Below are positions 47,546 through 56,575 of a stretch of DNA of 64,000 bases, piece after piece. Below the pieces are notes generated by a model, which worked only from the letters and a program-made list of their open reading frames with translations, was not told the DNA's origin and did no database searches. Both the position numbers and the translations under genes were made by a program. The DNA is from Chloroflexota bacterium (lineage in GTDB: Bacteria; Chloroflexota; UBA11872): assembly GCA_028873795.1 (NCBI GenBank), contig JAPPNP010000006.1:1-64000 (forward strand), given 5' to 3'. Position 1 is the stretch's first letter. Each line of letters opens with the position of its first letter.

Positions 47546-48319
47546 ATGCCTGGCCGGGAACTCAGGCCGGTGGACCTGGTGAGCATAGCGGCGCCTGGGG
47601 ACATCGTCGCGATCGTGGGCGCGGGTGGCAAGACTTCGACCATGTTCGCGCTCAGCCGCGCGCTGGCCGCGGCCGGGCGGCGCGTGCTGACGACTAAGTC
47701 CACCATCATCTATCGACCCACCATGGCGCAGAGCCCCGGCCTGCTGGAGGTACCAGCCGAGCGCTGGGCCACCGAGTTGCGCGGACTGCTGGACGAACGG
47801 CGCGAGGTGACGGTGGTGACCGGATCGGCGGGACCCGATCGCTGGCAGGGCGTGCCGGCGGACCGGATGACGGAGCTGCGGGACGCGGCGGGGGCCGACT
47901 GCGTGATCGTTGAAGCCGACGGCGCGCGCGGCCGATGGCTCAAGGCGCCGGCCGCCCACGAGCCGGCCATGCCCGACAGCGCGGCGGTGGTGATGCCGGT
48001 GGTGAACCTGCGGGCCGTGGGGCAGCGGATCGATTCCGAGCAGGTGCACCGACCGGAGCTGGTTGCCGCATTGCTGGGGATTCCCGACGACGCTGTGATC
48101 GGCATCGAGCACGTACCCAAGGTCTTGCTCGACGCATCGGGCGGTCTCAAACGGGCGCCGGCGAACGTCCGCGTGTGGCCCGTGCTGGCGGGCGTGGATG
48201 CCGTGGAACCGCAGCAGGTCGAGGCACTCGGTCATCGACTCACCGAGCACCGCCGCGTCAGCGGCGTGCTGCTGGCCGATCGCGAGGGACGCTACGCCGC
48301 GCTACACCCAATTGGGTGA
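47546..48319 (+). CDS. yqeC: YqeC-like putative selenium-dependent hydroxylase accessory protein
   Basis: IVAIVGAGGKTSTMFALSRALAAAGRRVLTTKSTII, DCVIVEADGARGRWLKAPAAHEP motifs. Confidence 0.75.
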   Translation: MPGRELRPVDLVSIAAPGDIVAIVGAGGKTSTMFALSRALAAAGRRVLTTKSTIIYRPTMAQSPGLLEVPAERWATELRGLLDERREVTVVTGSAGPDRWQGVPADRMTELRDAAGADCVIVEADGARGRWLKAPAAHEPAMPDSAAVVMPVVNLRAVGQRIDSEQVHRPELVAALLGIPDDAVIGIEHVPKVLLDASGGLKRAPANVRVWPVLAGVDAVEPQQVEALGHRLTEHRRVSGVLLADREGRYAALHPIG

Positions 48320-48594
48320 ACTGGGCTAGGCCAGCGCGCGTAGCAAGCGGGACTGGAAGCCGCCGACAACGGTGCATGCCGGACGTGGCCGGAACCTGAG
48401 TTCGTTCCGCAAGTTGCCAACGATGGCGGTGCCCGGCGCCGCGACCTAAGGATTGCCGGGAGTGCCGCTGCTACCGGTACGTAGATACCCTCCACATAGG
48501 TAGTGTCGTAAAGTGCGTGCGCCCAAATCGATCAAGCAGGCGTACCTCCCGTGGCGACACGTCGATCAGCTTTCGACATCTGTGTGCCGGGAAG

Positions 48595-51500
48595 ATGATG
48601 TCTCGCGTGCCCGGGCTGGTTGCCATGCGGTCCCGCTGCGCCATCGTCGGTATCGGTTGCCTGGCGCTGGTCGTCACCCTGTTCGCAATCTCGAGTGTGC
48701 AGGCACAGACCGGCCTGGTGCCGGATGCGCCGACGGCAGCGGCCGTTTACAGCACGTCCACCACCAACTTGGAAGTCCGCTGGTCGTCGTCCGACTTCGC
48801 GGACACCACCGGCTTCAGGGTCCAGTGGAAGTCCGGCGCCGAGGACTACGACACGACACGGCAGGCGTCGGTTGACCCGGCAACGAGCCAGGAGCCGGAT
48901 TCCTCCACCACATCGAGCCGGCGGTACAAGCATGAGCTGACCGGGCTGACGGACGACACCGAATACACGGTGCGCGTCATTGCGTCGAATTCCCACGGGG
49001 ACAGTACGCCGTCGTCCGAGGCGACGGGTACACCCCAATCAGCGCCTGGACAGGTTCGGGAACTTATAGAAAACGAAGTCGTAAAGATTCACGAAGCCGA
49101 CTTCCCATGGTTACGTGAAGCATGGACTCATATTACCGATCAAGGCCACAATATAACGATTCATCCGCGTACTGGATCCGGCGTTTCAATATGGTGTTCG
49201 CCCCACCGTCCCTTGGAAGATGGATTGCGCAAATGCTATGCGGAATCAGTCAGTATCGGTCGAGAATCCGCAAGTCTTATCCGCACAATTACAGGCGTTT
49301 TAGCACGCGTATATACGTTGGCAAATGGTGTCGCTTCGACGCCTGGACCTCTTGGGATCGCGCATCTGTATGTGCACCGGCTGGGTTTGCGGGGGGCCAA
49401 CTGCTCACCCGCGGGACTCTACGCGGATTTGCTCACGACCCTCGTCCAGGAGGACAGCCCACACGCGAACCGTGGCGCCTGGGAGCGATGTTCCGGGACC
49501 ACCGAGAGTATGACCCAGGAGGCGCTGGCGGTCGTGAGGAGCGCCGCCGCCGGCGAGATGCCGTCGTGGCTTGCCTCCACCTATAACGCCGCGAACGGCA
49601 ATCTCGACCTGGAACGCGTTTGGGCCCACATCAAAGCGATGCCAAGCCTGGATGGGCGCACGGCAGTGGTATTCCAGCTTCGCGACGCGTTCGGCGGCTA
49701 CTGCGACAACTATTGGGCGGATGTGTCCGCCTTCTCGACCAGCCGCGTCACCATCGTCAGGAACCCGTGGGCGGACGGTGGCTGCACGCCGACGGCGCCC
49801 CGCTCCGTGGGGGTAACGGCGACCGGCGACGGCAAGCTCACCGTGTCGTGGAGACCGCCGGTCAGCGACGGTGGCATGCCGATCGAAGGATTCAAAGTGC
49901 AATGGAAGTCGGGATCGCAGGACTACGACGAGTTCCGGGAGGCCACGGCGCTCTCTGGCGCCCAGCAGCATTTGGTCGGCGGCTTGACCAACGGCACGCC
50001 ATACACGCTGCGGGTTCTGGGCTACAACCGCAACGGCAACGGCGCGGCTTCGGCCGAAGTCACGTCCACACCCGCGGCGACCGACACGACGGCGCCGGCG
50101 CTGGTGAGGACATGGGTGGTCGGCGACACGCTCGGGCTGACCTACAACGAGGCGCTGGACGAAACCTCGCAGCCCGCCACCGGCGACTTCACGGTGAATG
50201 TGGCGGCCGCCGGGCGCGGGGTTAGCACCGTCGCGGTGTCCGGCAACGTCGTGACCCTGACGCTGACCTCGGCGCCGGACGTCGGCCAGGCGGTGACGGT
50301 GGCCTACGCCGTGCCGACCGGATCCGGCGCCAGCCCCATTCGGGACGCGGCGCAGAACAACGCTCCGGCGGTCCCGAGTCAATCGGTTCGCAACTTTGCG
50401 GACGCCGTGGCGATCACCTCGGATCCGGGATCGGACATGACCTACATCTTGGGCCACGGGTTCGGCCAGCAGGATGTCATCACGCTGACGCTGACGCTGA
50501 GCGAGAGCGTGACGGTGACGGGAGTGCCTCAGCTGGACTTGCAGGTGGGCAACGTGACCAAGTGGGCCGTGTATCAGAGCGGTTCGGGTACCACGACGCT
50601 GACGTTCCAATATTCGGTGGCTGACGGTGACGAAGACTCGGACGGCTTGAGTGTCCCGGTCCACAGATACGGTCGCGGGGGGACGATCAAATTCACCACG
50701 GACAGCATCGACGCAACGAGCTGGGTCGCGCTGCCGGCGCAGTCCGGGCACAAGGTGGATGGGGTGAGACCGACCCTCGTTTCAGCCAGTGCGAGGGCGC
50801 GCGAGAGCACCATTACGCTGACCTGGGACGAGGCGCTGAACGAGACCTCGGTGCCCATGGTGAAGCCAGGCGCAGCCGGCTTCCGTCTCGTGGATTTCCC
50901 TTCCAACACATCCCGGACCGACCAGATCACCGGAATCTCGATCGACGGGCGCGTGGTGACGCTGGCGCTCAATACCGCGGTCACTTCGAGCGACCAGCTT
51001 GAGGTGAGCTACGCGGTGCCGTTCCAGAAATACCCGCCGCTGCTGGACACCCGCGGAAACTACGCGGGCTACAACAAAATGGTCGTCACGATTCTCGGCG
51101 CGTTCAACAGCCCGCCGGGCTTCCCGACCAGCGAGACCGGACAGCGGTTCGTGGCGGAAAATACGGGGGCGGGGGTGAACATTGGTTCGCCGGTGGCGGC
51201 AAACGACCTTGACAACGATTCCCTGACCTACGCGATCAGCGGCGCCGATGCCGCAGCCTTCGAGGTTGTTCCCACGAGCGGCCAATTGCGCACCAAGACC
51301 GCGCTCAACTTCGAAACCAAGGACCGCTACACCTTCACGCTAACCGTCCACGACGGCAAGAACGCTCAGGGCGGTACAGATACGACGATTGACGACACGA
51401 TCACGGTCGCAATCTCCGTCACGGACGTGAACGAGGCGCCGGCGTTTCCGTCAAGCGAGACCGGCCGGCGCAGCGTGGTGGAGAACACGGCGGCTGGCGT

Positions 51501-54348
51501 CGACATTGGGGCGCCGGTGGCGGCCGACGATCCCGACAATGATTCGCTGACCTATGCGATCAGCGGAGCCGACGCGGCAGCCTTCGACGTTGTTCCCACG
51601 AGCGGCCAGCTGCGCACCAAGTCCGCGCTCAACTTGGAGACCAAGAGTCGCTACGCCTTCACCCTCTCCGTCCGGGACGGGAAGGACTCCATCGGCGACC
51701 CGGACTTGGCGTTTGACGCAGCGATCACGGTCGTCGTCACCGTCACGGACGTGAATGAGGCCGCGACGTTCCCGACAGGCGAGACTGGGCAGCGGAGCGT
51801 GGTGGAGAACACCGGAGCTGGCGTCGACATCGGGGCGCCGGTCGCAGCCACGGATGACGATAACGACTCCCTGACCTACGCGGTCAGCGGAGCCGATGCC
51901 GCTGCCTTCGAGCTCGTTACTTCGAGCGGCCAGCTGCGCACCAAGGCGGACCTCGATTTCGAAACCAAGGACCGCTACACCTTCACGCTAACCGTCCACG
52001 ACGGCAAGAACGCTCAGGGCGGTACAGATACGACGATTGACGACACGATCACGGTCGCAATCTCCGTCACGGACGTGAACGAGGCGCCGGCGTTTCCGTC
52101 AAGCGAGACCGGCCAGCGCAGCGTGGTGGAGAACACGGAGGCTGGCGTCGACATTGGGGCGCCGGTGGCGGCGGCGGATGAGGATGAGGATTCGCTGACC
52201 TATGCGATCAGCGGAGCCGACGCCGCAGCCTTCGACGTTGTTCCCACGAGCGGCCAACTGCGCACCAAGGCGGACCTCGACTTCGAAACCAAGGACCGCT
52301 ACACCTTCACGCTAACCGTCCACGACGGCAAGAACGCCCAGGGCGGCACAGATCCGACGATTGACGACAGGATCACGGTCAATATCTCCGTTACCGACGC
52401 GAACGAAGTTCCGGAGTTTCCGTTGAGCGAATTGGGACAGCGGAGTGTCGCCGAAGACACCGAGGCCAGAGTGGCCATCGGGGCGCCGGTGGCGGCCGAC
52501 GATCCCGACAACGATTCGCTCACCTACGCGCTGGCCGGGGCCGACGCCGGGTCCTTTGACTTCGACACCACCAGCGGCCAGTTGCGCACCAAGTCGGCGC
52601 TGGATCACGAGCAGAAGGACAGCTACCGCGTCACGGTCACCGCCACGGACCCCTCGCGAGCGTCCGACCGGATCGACGTGACGATCACGGTCGGCAACGT
52701 GGATGAGGACGGCACGGTCAGCCTGTCGGCGCAGCCGCAAGTGGATACACAGTTGACGGCAATCCTCACGGACCCTGACGGGAGCGTGTCGGGACTGACC
52801 TGGACCTGGGAACGATCGTCCGACCGAAACTCCTGGTCGCTCATCAGCGGGGCTACGTCTGCCGACTACACGCCCGTGGCTGACGATTCGGGCTACTTCC
52901 TACGGGCCACGGCCGCTTACACGGATGGCGAGGGAGCGGGCAAGAGCGCCCGTTCCGAGGTGACCGAGCGGGTACTGATCGCACTGCCGACCAACAACCC
53001 GCCCAGCTTCCCATCCAGTGAGACGGGACAGCGGAGTGTCGCGGAGAACACCGGGGCTGGAGCGGCCATCGGGGCGCCGGTGGCGGCCGACGATCCCGAC
53101 ACCGATTCGCTGACCTACGCGTTGAGCGGGGCCGACGCCGGATCCTTTGGCATCGACGCCGCCAGCGGTCAGCTGCGCACCAAATCTGCGCTGAACTACG
53201 AGTGGAAGGACAGCTACCGGGTGACGGTCACTGCCACGGACCCCTCGCGAGCGTCCGACCGGATCGACGTGACGATCACGGTCGGCAACGTGGATGAGGC
53301 CGGGACGGTCAGCCTGTCGGCGCAGCCGGAGGTGAGCACGCAGTTAACGGCGACCCTCACGGACCCCGATGGGAGCGTGTCGGGACTGGCGTGGACCTGG
53401 GAACGATCGTCCGACCGGAACTCCTGGACGCTCATCAGCGGGGCCACGTCCGCCAGCTACACGCCGTCGGCGGGCGACGAGAATTTCTATCTGCGCGCCA
53501 CGGCCGCCTACACGGATGGCGCGGGGGCAGGCAAGCGCACCCGCTCCAACCCGACGAACCAGGTGCAAGCAAGGAGGGCAGACCCGCCACCGCCTCCACC
53601 TCCGCCGCCGCCTCCTCCGCCTCCGCCGCCGCCGCCGCCTCCTCCTCCTCCGGCGCCGCCACCGCCAACGACACCGCTCTCGCCACCACCACCCCCGCCA
53701 CCAGCTTCGCCTCCCCGCAGTCCGTCAGCGCCAGCGGGCCCACCGGCTCCAGCAGCCCCGGCGGCGCCAGTTGGCGTGATCGGCGCGACCAGCGCGGCCA
53801 CCGCCAGCGAGTTGCCAGGCAACCGACTGTTGCTTCAGCGCCATGACATGCCGGGCGCCGCACTCGTCCTGGCCATCGGCTCGATCTCAGCCGACGGGAT
53901 GACGGTCGCGATGGCCGGAGTAGTCCGCGACGCCACACTCGGACAGACCTACCTGATCGTCCGGCGCGAGTCCGACGGCCGAGTGGTGCGCCGCTGGGTG
54001 TCGCCGAACAGCCCGTTGGTTTACCAAATCCCGTGGGCGGTGGTGAACACGCAGTTCACCGTCCCCGTGGGCGTCGTTGGCGCAATCCCACTGGACGATC
54101 AGTTCCCCGAGCCCAATCTTCTCGTCCGCCGCTTCGATGGCGGCGACGACCGCATCTTCGGCTTCGACCCCGCCCTCCGGCAGTGGCGGCACGTACCGGA
54201 CATCGCGACGTTCCAGGCCCTCGGCTTCTACTGGTGCAACGTCACGGCTGCCGACGCGGCGTTCTTCGGGCGCATCAGCACCGGACCGCCGTATCCGGCC
54301 AGCAGCATCCCCGCCCGGACCGACTATCCAAACTGCCTCACCGGCTAG
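48595..54348 (+). CDS. Giant multidomain surface/secreted protein: signal peptide, FN3, unknown (possibly degenerate peptidase) domain, FN3, SwmB-like, cadherin-like repeats, Pro-rich linker, unknown C-terminal domain
   Basis: ATG 48595; IVGIGCLALVVTLFAISSVQAQ signal; LTYNEALDETSQPATGDFTV SwmB-like; repeated SSETGQRSVVENTxAGVDIGAPVAA...LTYAISGADAAAFDVVPTSGQLRTK cadherin-like units. Confidence 0.9.
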   Translation: MMSRVPGLVAMRSRCAIVGIGCLALVVTLFAISSVQAQTGLVPDAPTAAAVYSTSTTNLEVRWSSSDFADTTGFRVQWKSGAEDYDTTRQASVDPATSQEPDSSTTSSRRYKHELTGLTDDTEYTVRVIASNSHGDSTPSSEATGTPQSAPGQVRELIENEVVKIHEADFPWLREAWTHITDQGHNITIHPRTGSGVSIWCSPHRPLEDGLRKCYAESVSIGRESASLIRTITGVLARVYTLANGVASTPGPLGIAHLYVHRLGLRGANCSPAGLYADLLTTLVQEDSPHANRGAWERCSGTTESMTQEALAVVRSAAAGEMPSWLASTYNAANGNLDLERVWAHIKAMPSLDGRTAVVFQLRDAFGGYCDNYWADVSAFSTSRVTIVRNPWADGGCTPTAPRSVGVTATGDGKLTVSWRPPVSDGGMPIEGFKVQWKSGSQDYDEFREATALSGAQQHLVGGLTNGTPYTLRVLGYNRNGNGAASAEVTSTPAATDTTAPALVRTWVVGDTLGLTYNEALDETSQPATGDFTVNVAAAGRGVSTVAVSGNVVTLTLTSAPDVGQAVTVAYAVPTGSGASPIRDAAQNNAPAVPSQSVRNFADAVAITSDPGSDMTYILGHGFGQQDVITLTLTLSESVTVTGVPQLDLQVGNVTKWAVYQSGSGTTTLTFQYSVADGDEDSDGLSVPVHRYGRGGTIKFTTDSIDATSWVALPAQSGHKVDGVRPTLVSASARARESTITLTWDEALNETSVPMVKPGAAGFRLVDFPSNTSRTDQITGISIDGRVVTLALNTAVTSSDQLEVSYAVPFQKYPPLLDTRGNYAGYNKMVVTILGAFNSPPGFPTSETGQRFVAENTGAGVNIGSPVAANDLDNDSLTYAISGADAAAFEVVPTSGQLRTKTALNFETKDRYTFTLTVHDGKNAQGGTDTTIDDTITVAISVTDVNEAPAFPSSETGRRSVVENTAAGVDIGAPVAADDPDNDSLTYAISGADAAAFDVVPTSGQLRTKSALNLETKSRYAFTLSVRDGKDSIGDPDLAFDAAITVVVTVTDVNEAATFPTGETGQRSVVENTGAGVDIGAPVAATDDDNDSLTYAVSGADAAAFELVTSSGQLRTKADLDFETKDRYTFTLTVHDGKNAQGGTDTTIDDTITVAISVTDVNEAPAFPSSETGQRSVVENTEAGVDIGAPVAAADEDEDSLTYAISGADAAAFDVVPTSGQLRTKADLDFETKDRYTFTLTVHDGKNAQGGTDPTIDDRITVNISVTDANEVPEFPLSELGQRSVAEDTEARVAIGAPVAADDPDNDSLTYALAGADAGSFDFDTTSGQLRTKSALDHEQKDSYRVTVTATDPSRASDRIDVTITVGNVDEDGTVSLSAQPQVDTQLTAILTDPDGSVSGLTWTWERSSDRNSWSLISGATSADYTPVADDSGYFLRATAAYTDGEGAGKSARSEVTERVLIALPTNNPPSFPSSETGQRSVAENTGAGAAIGAPVAADDPDTDSLTYALSGADAGSFGIDAASGQLRTKSALNYEWKDSYRVTVTATDPSRASDRIDVTITVGNVDEAGTVSLSAQPEVSTQLTATLTDPDGSVSGLAWTWERSSDRNSWTLISGATSASYTPSAGDENFYLRATAAYTDGAGAGKRTRSNPTNQVQARRADPPPPPPPPPPPPPPPPPPPPPPPAPPPPTTPLSPPPPPPPASPPRSPSAPAGPPAPAAPAAPVGVIGATSAATASELPGNRLLLQRHDMPGAALVLAIGSISADGMTVAMAGVVRDATLGQTYLIVRRESDGRVVRRWVSPNSPLVYQIPWAVVNTQFTVPVGVVGAIPLDDQFPEPNLLVRRFDGGDDRIFGFDPALRQWRHVPDIATFQALGFYWCNVTAADAAFFGRISTGPPYPASSIPARTDYPNCLTG
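51115..53300 (+). repeat. In-gene cadherin-like repeat array (about 6 units, first four spaced 324 bp / 108 aa)
   Basis: Units begin near 51115, 51438, 51762, 52088, 52412, 53005; 157-bp perfect identity between 51310-51466 and 51958-52114. Confidence 0.9.
53580..53770 (+). repeat. Pro-rich low-complexity coding tract (24 consecutive Pro codons within it)
   Basis: ccg/cct/cca codon run encoding PPPPPPPPPPPPPPPPPPPPPPPPAPPPPTTPLSPPPPPPP. Confidence 0.95.
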
Positions 54349-55574
54349 CCGCGCACGGCGCGGACGACGTCGCCTAGGCGCAGGCGCCGGCCGTAGACCA
54401 GCAGCCCGATGCGGAAGACCCGCGTGCTGATCCACAGGCCGATGGGGACGCAGACGGCCAGAATCCCCACGCTGACCGCCAGTGACAGCGTGTCCTGCGA
54501 CCCGGCCGCCACGCGCAGCAGCCCGCCGACGGGCGCGGTGATGGGTATCCAGCTGAGCGCCACGGCCAGCATGCCGTCGGGATCGCCCTGGATGAACGCG
54601 CTCAGCATGAAGGGGACGATGGACGGCAGGATGAGGTACGCGGCGAGCTGCTGGCTCTCCTTGAACGTGGTGGTCATTGACCCCACGGTGGCGTAGAAGG
54701 CCGCGAAGAGCAGATAGCCGAGCAGCAAATAGGCCAGGGCGAGCGGGAGCACCGCCAGGTTGAAGGTCAGGTCGCCGAGATCGTCGAACTGGGCCAGCAG
54801 CACCGGCACCAGCGCGAGTGCGGGCAGCACCCACGCCAGCAATTGCGTGAGGCCGGCGATGGCCTGCCCGGCAATCTTGCCCAGCAGCAACTGGTCGGGC
54901 GTCACGGATGACAGCACGACCTCGATGACGCGGGTCTCCTTTTCCTCGCTCACGCCTTCCAGGAGGTATCCGGCGCTGGTGAAGACGACGATCATGAACA
55001 GGATGGCCGCCACATAGGGCACGACGGAGTCGAAAATCACTCCGGCGCCGAACCCTCGCGGCGGGGAGCCGTCCACGCTCTCGGCGTGCAGGGCCACGGG
55101 CTGCTGGATGCGCGGGGCAATCTCGGGCGCCACGTGCGCCTCAAGCAACGCCACTAGCAGCACGGACCGAATCACGCGACGCGCATCGCCCTCGCGTTCG
55201 CCGAACGTGCCAAAGTCATCGGCCACGTACCGCACGTCGCCGGACGCTAGGTAGTCGGCGTCGATCACGAAATAGCCGTCAACGTCTCCCTGCGAGAGCG
55301 ACGCTCGCGCCGCCGCCTCGTCGGCGAATCGCTCGAGTCCCGGCGGCAGCTCGCGCCCTTCCAACACGCCGGCCTGGTCGATCAGGCCGTAGCCGTCGGC
55401 GGGTTCCGACGTCGTCGCCTCGGCGGCCGCCGCTCCGATGCGGTCGCCAAAAATGACGAACACCAGCACCGCGATCAGCAGTAGCACGGGCACGGTGGCC
55501 GTGCTGATGAGAAAGCCCTTGCGGCCAATCGTGCGCCGCAGCTCCCAGGCCGCCACGACGGCCGCGTTACGCAT
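54345..55574 (-). CDS. ABC-2 type transporter permease (NatB-like)
   Basis: N-terminal TM, large extracytoplasmic loop, then LEGVSEEKETRVIEVVLSSVTPDQLLLGKIAGQAIAGLTQ motif. Confidence 0.88.
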   Translation of the reverse strand: MRNAAVVAAWELRRTIGRKGFLISTATVPVLLLIAVLVFVIFGDRIGAAAAEATTSEPADGYGLIDQAGVLEGRELPPGLERFADEAAARASLSQGDVDGYFVIDADYLASGDVRYVADDFGTFGEREGDARRVIRSVLLVALLEAHVAPEIAPRIQQPVALHAESVDGSPPRGFGAGVIFDSVVPYVAAILFMIVVFTSAGYLLEGVSEEKETRVIEVVLSSVTPDQLLLGKIAGQAIAGLTQLLAWVLPALALVPVLLAQFDDLGDLTFNLAVLPLALAYLLLGYLLFAAFYATVGSMTTTFKESQQLAAYLILPSIVPFMLSAFIQGDPDGMLAVALSWIPITAPVGGLLRVAAGSQDTLSLAVSVGILAVCVPIGLWISTRVFRIGLLVYGRRLRLGDVVRAVRG

Positions 55575-56469
55575 CGTGGCCCGCCTCGCGCACGGCCTGG
55601 ATAAACACGTCATTGAGCGAGGCCAGGGCGCGCTCGAAGCGGTCGATGCGAACGCCGCGCTGCACCAGCTCACGCAGGACGGTCTCGGGCGCGACGCCAT
55701 CGGCGAGCACGGCGTAATAGGCGCCGTCCTCCTCGCGAAGCTCGGCGACACCGGGAAGATCGGCGACGCGGTCGGGCGAGACGAAGCGGACGGCATTGGG
55801 GGCGTAGGCGCGCCGCACATCGGCCACGCGGCCCTCAACCACGCCGCGGCCGTCGGCGATGAGGTGGATGCGGTCGGCCAGGTCCTCGACCTGGCTCATG
55901 ACGTGGGTGCTGATGACGATGGCCGCGCCCGCGTCCCGGCGTTCGCGAATGATGTCGAGCAACAGCTTGACGTTGATCGGGTCGAGGTTTTGGGTCGGCT
56001 CGTCCAGGATCAGGATGTCCGGGTCAGTGAGCAGCGTGGCCGCGATCTGCGCCTTTTGCGCCATGCCCCGGCTGAGCCCGTCGGTCTTGCGGGAGGTCGC
56101 CTCGCCAAGGTCCAGCCGCCCGAGCCAGGACTCGGCGCGGTACCGGGCCTGGGCGCGGCCGAGCCCCTTGAGCCGGCCGAGATACTCCACCGCGTCCAGC
56201 GTGCGCACGCCCCGATGGAGCCCGCGTTCTTCGGGGAGATAGCCGATGCGGCGCCTGAGGTCGATGGTCGGCGTCTGGCCATGAATGCGGATGTCCCCGG
56301 CGTCGGGCGCCACGATGCCCATGACGGCGCGGATGGTGGTGGTTTTTCCGGCGCCGTTGGGTCCGAGCAGGCCGAGGATTTCCCCGGGTTCGACGGTGAG
56401 TGAGACGTCGCGAACGGCGGTCACGTCCGCGAACGACTTGCGTAGGCCTTGGATCTCAAGCGCGGGCAT
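55567..56469 (-). CDS. ABC transporter ATP-binding protein (NatA-like)
   Basis: LLGPNGAGKTTTIRAVMG Walker A, LSRGMAQKAQIAATLLTDPDILILDEPTQNLDP signature/Walker B. Confidence 0.95.
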   Translation of the reverse strand: MPALEIQGLRKSFADVTAVRDVSLTVEPGEILGLLGPNGAGKTTTIRAVMGIVAPDAGDIRIHGQTPTIDLRRRIGYLPEERGLHRGVRTLDAVEYLGRLKGLGRAQARYRAESWLGRLDLGEATSRKTDGLSRGMAQKAQIAATLLTDPDILILDEPTQNLDPINVKLLLDIIRERRDAGAAIVISTHVMSQVEDLADRIHLIADGRGVVEGRVADVRRAYAPNAVRFVSPDRVADLPGVAELREEDGAYYAVLADGVAPETVLRELVQRGVRIDRFERALASLNDVFIQAVREAGHDA

Positions 56470-56575
56470 GGGGCATGTTTAGCACGCCCCGTGGAACGTC
56501 GCGTGTGCCAAAAGCTGCCTACATCGGCCAAATCAGCCAAAATGCGCTGTTTGGTCACGCGGAGAACCACGGCCC

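Noticed and set aside
51115-53300. Possible CRISPR or satellite array
   Set aside because: Repeats are 324-bp in-frame protein domain units within one long ORF, not short repeats with spacers
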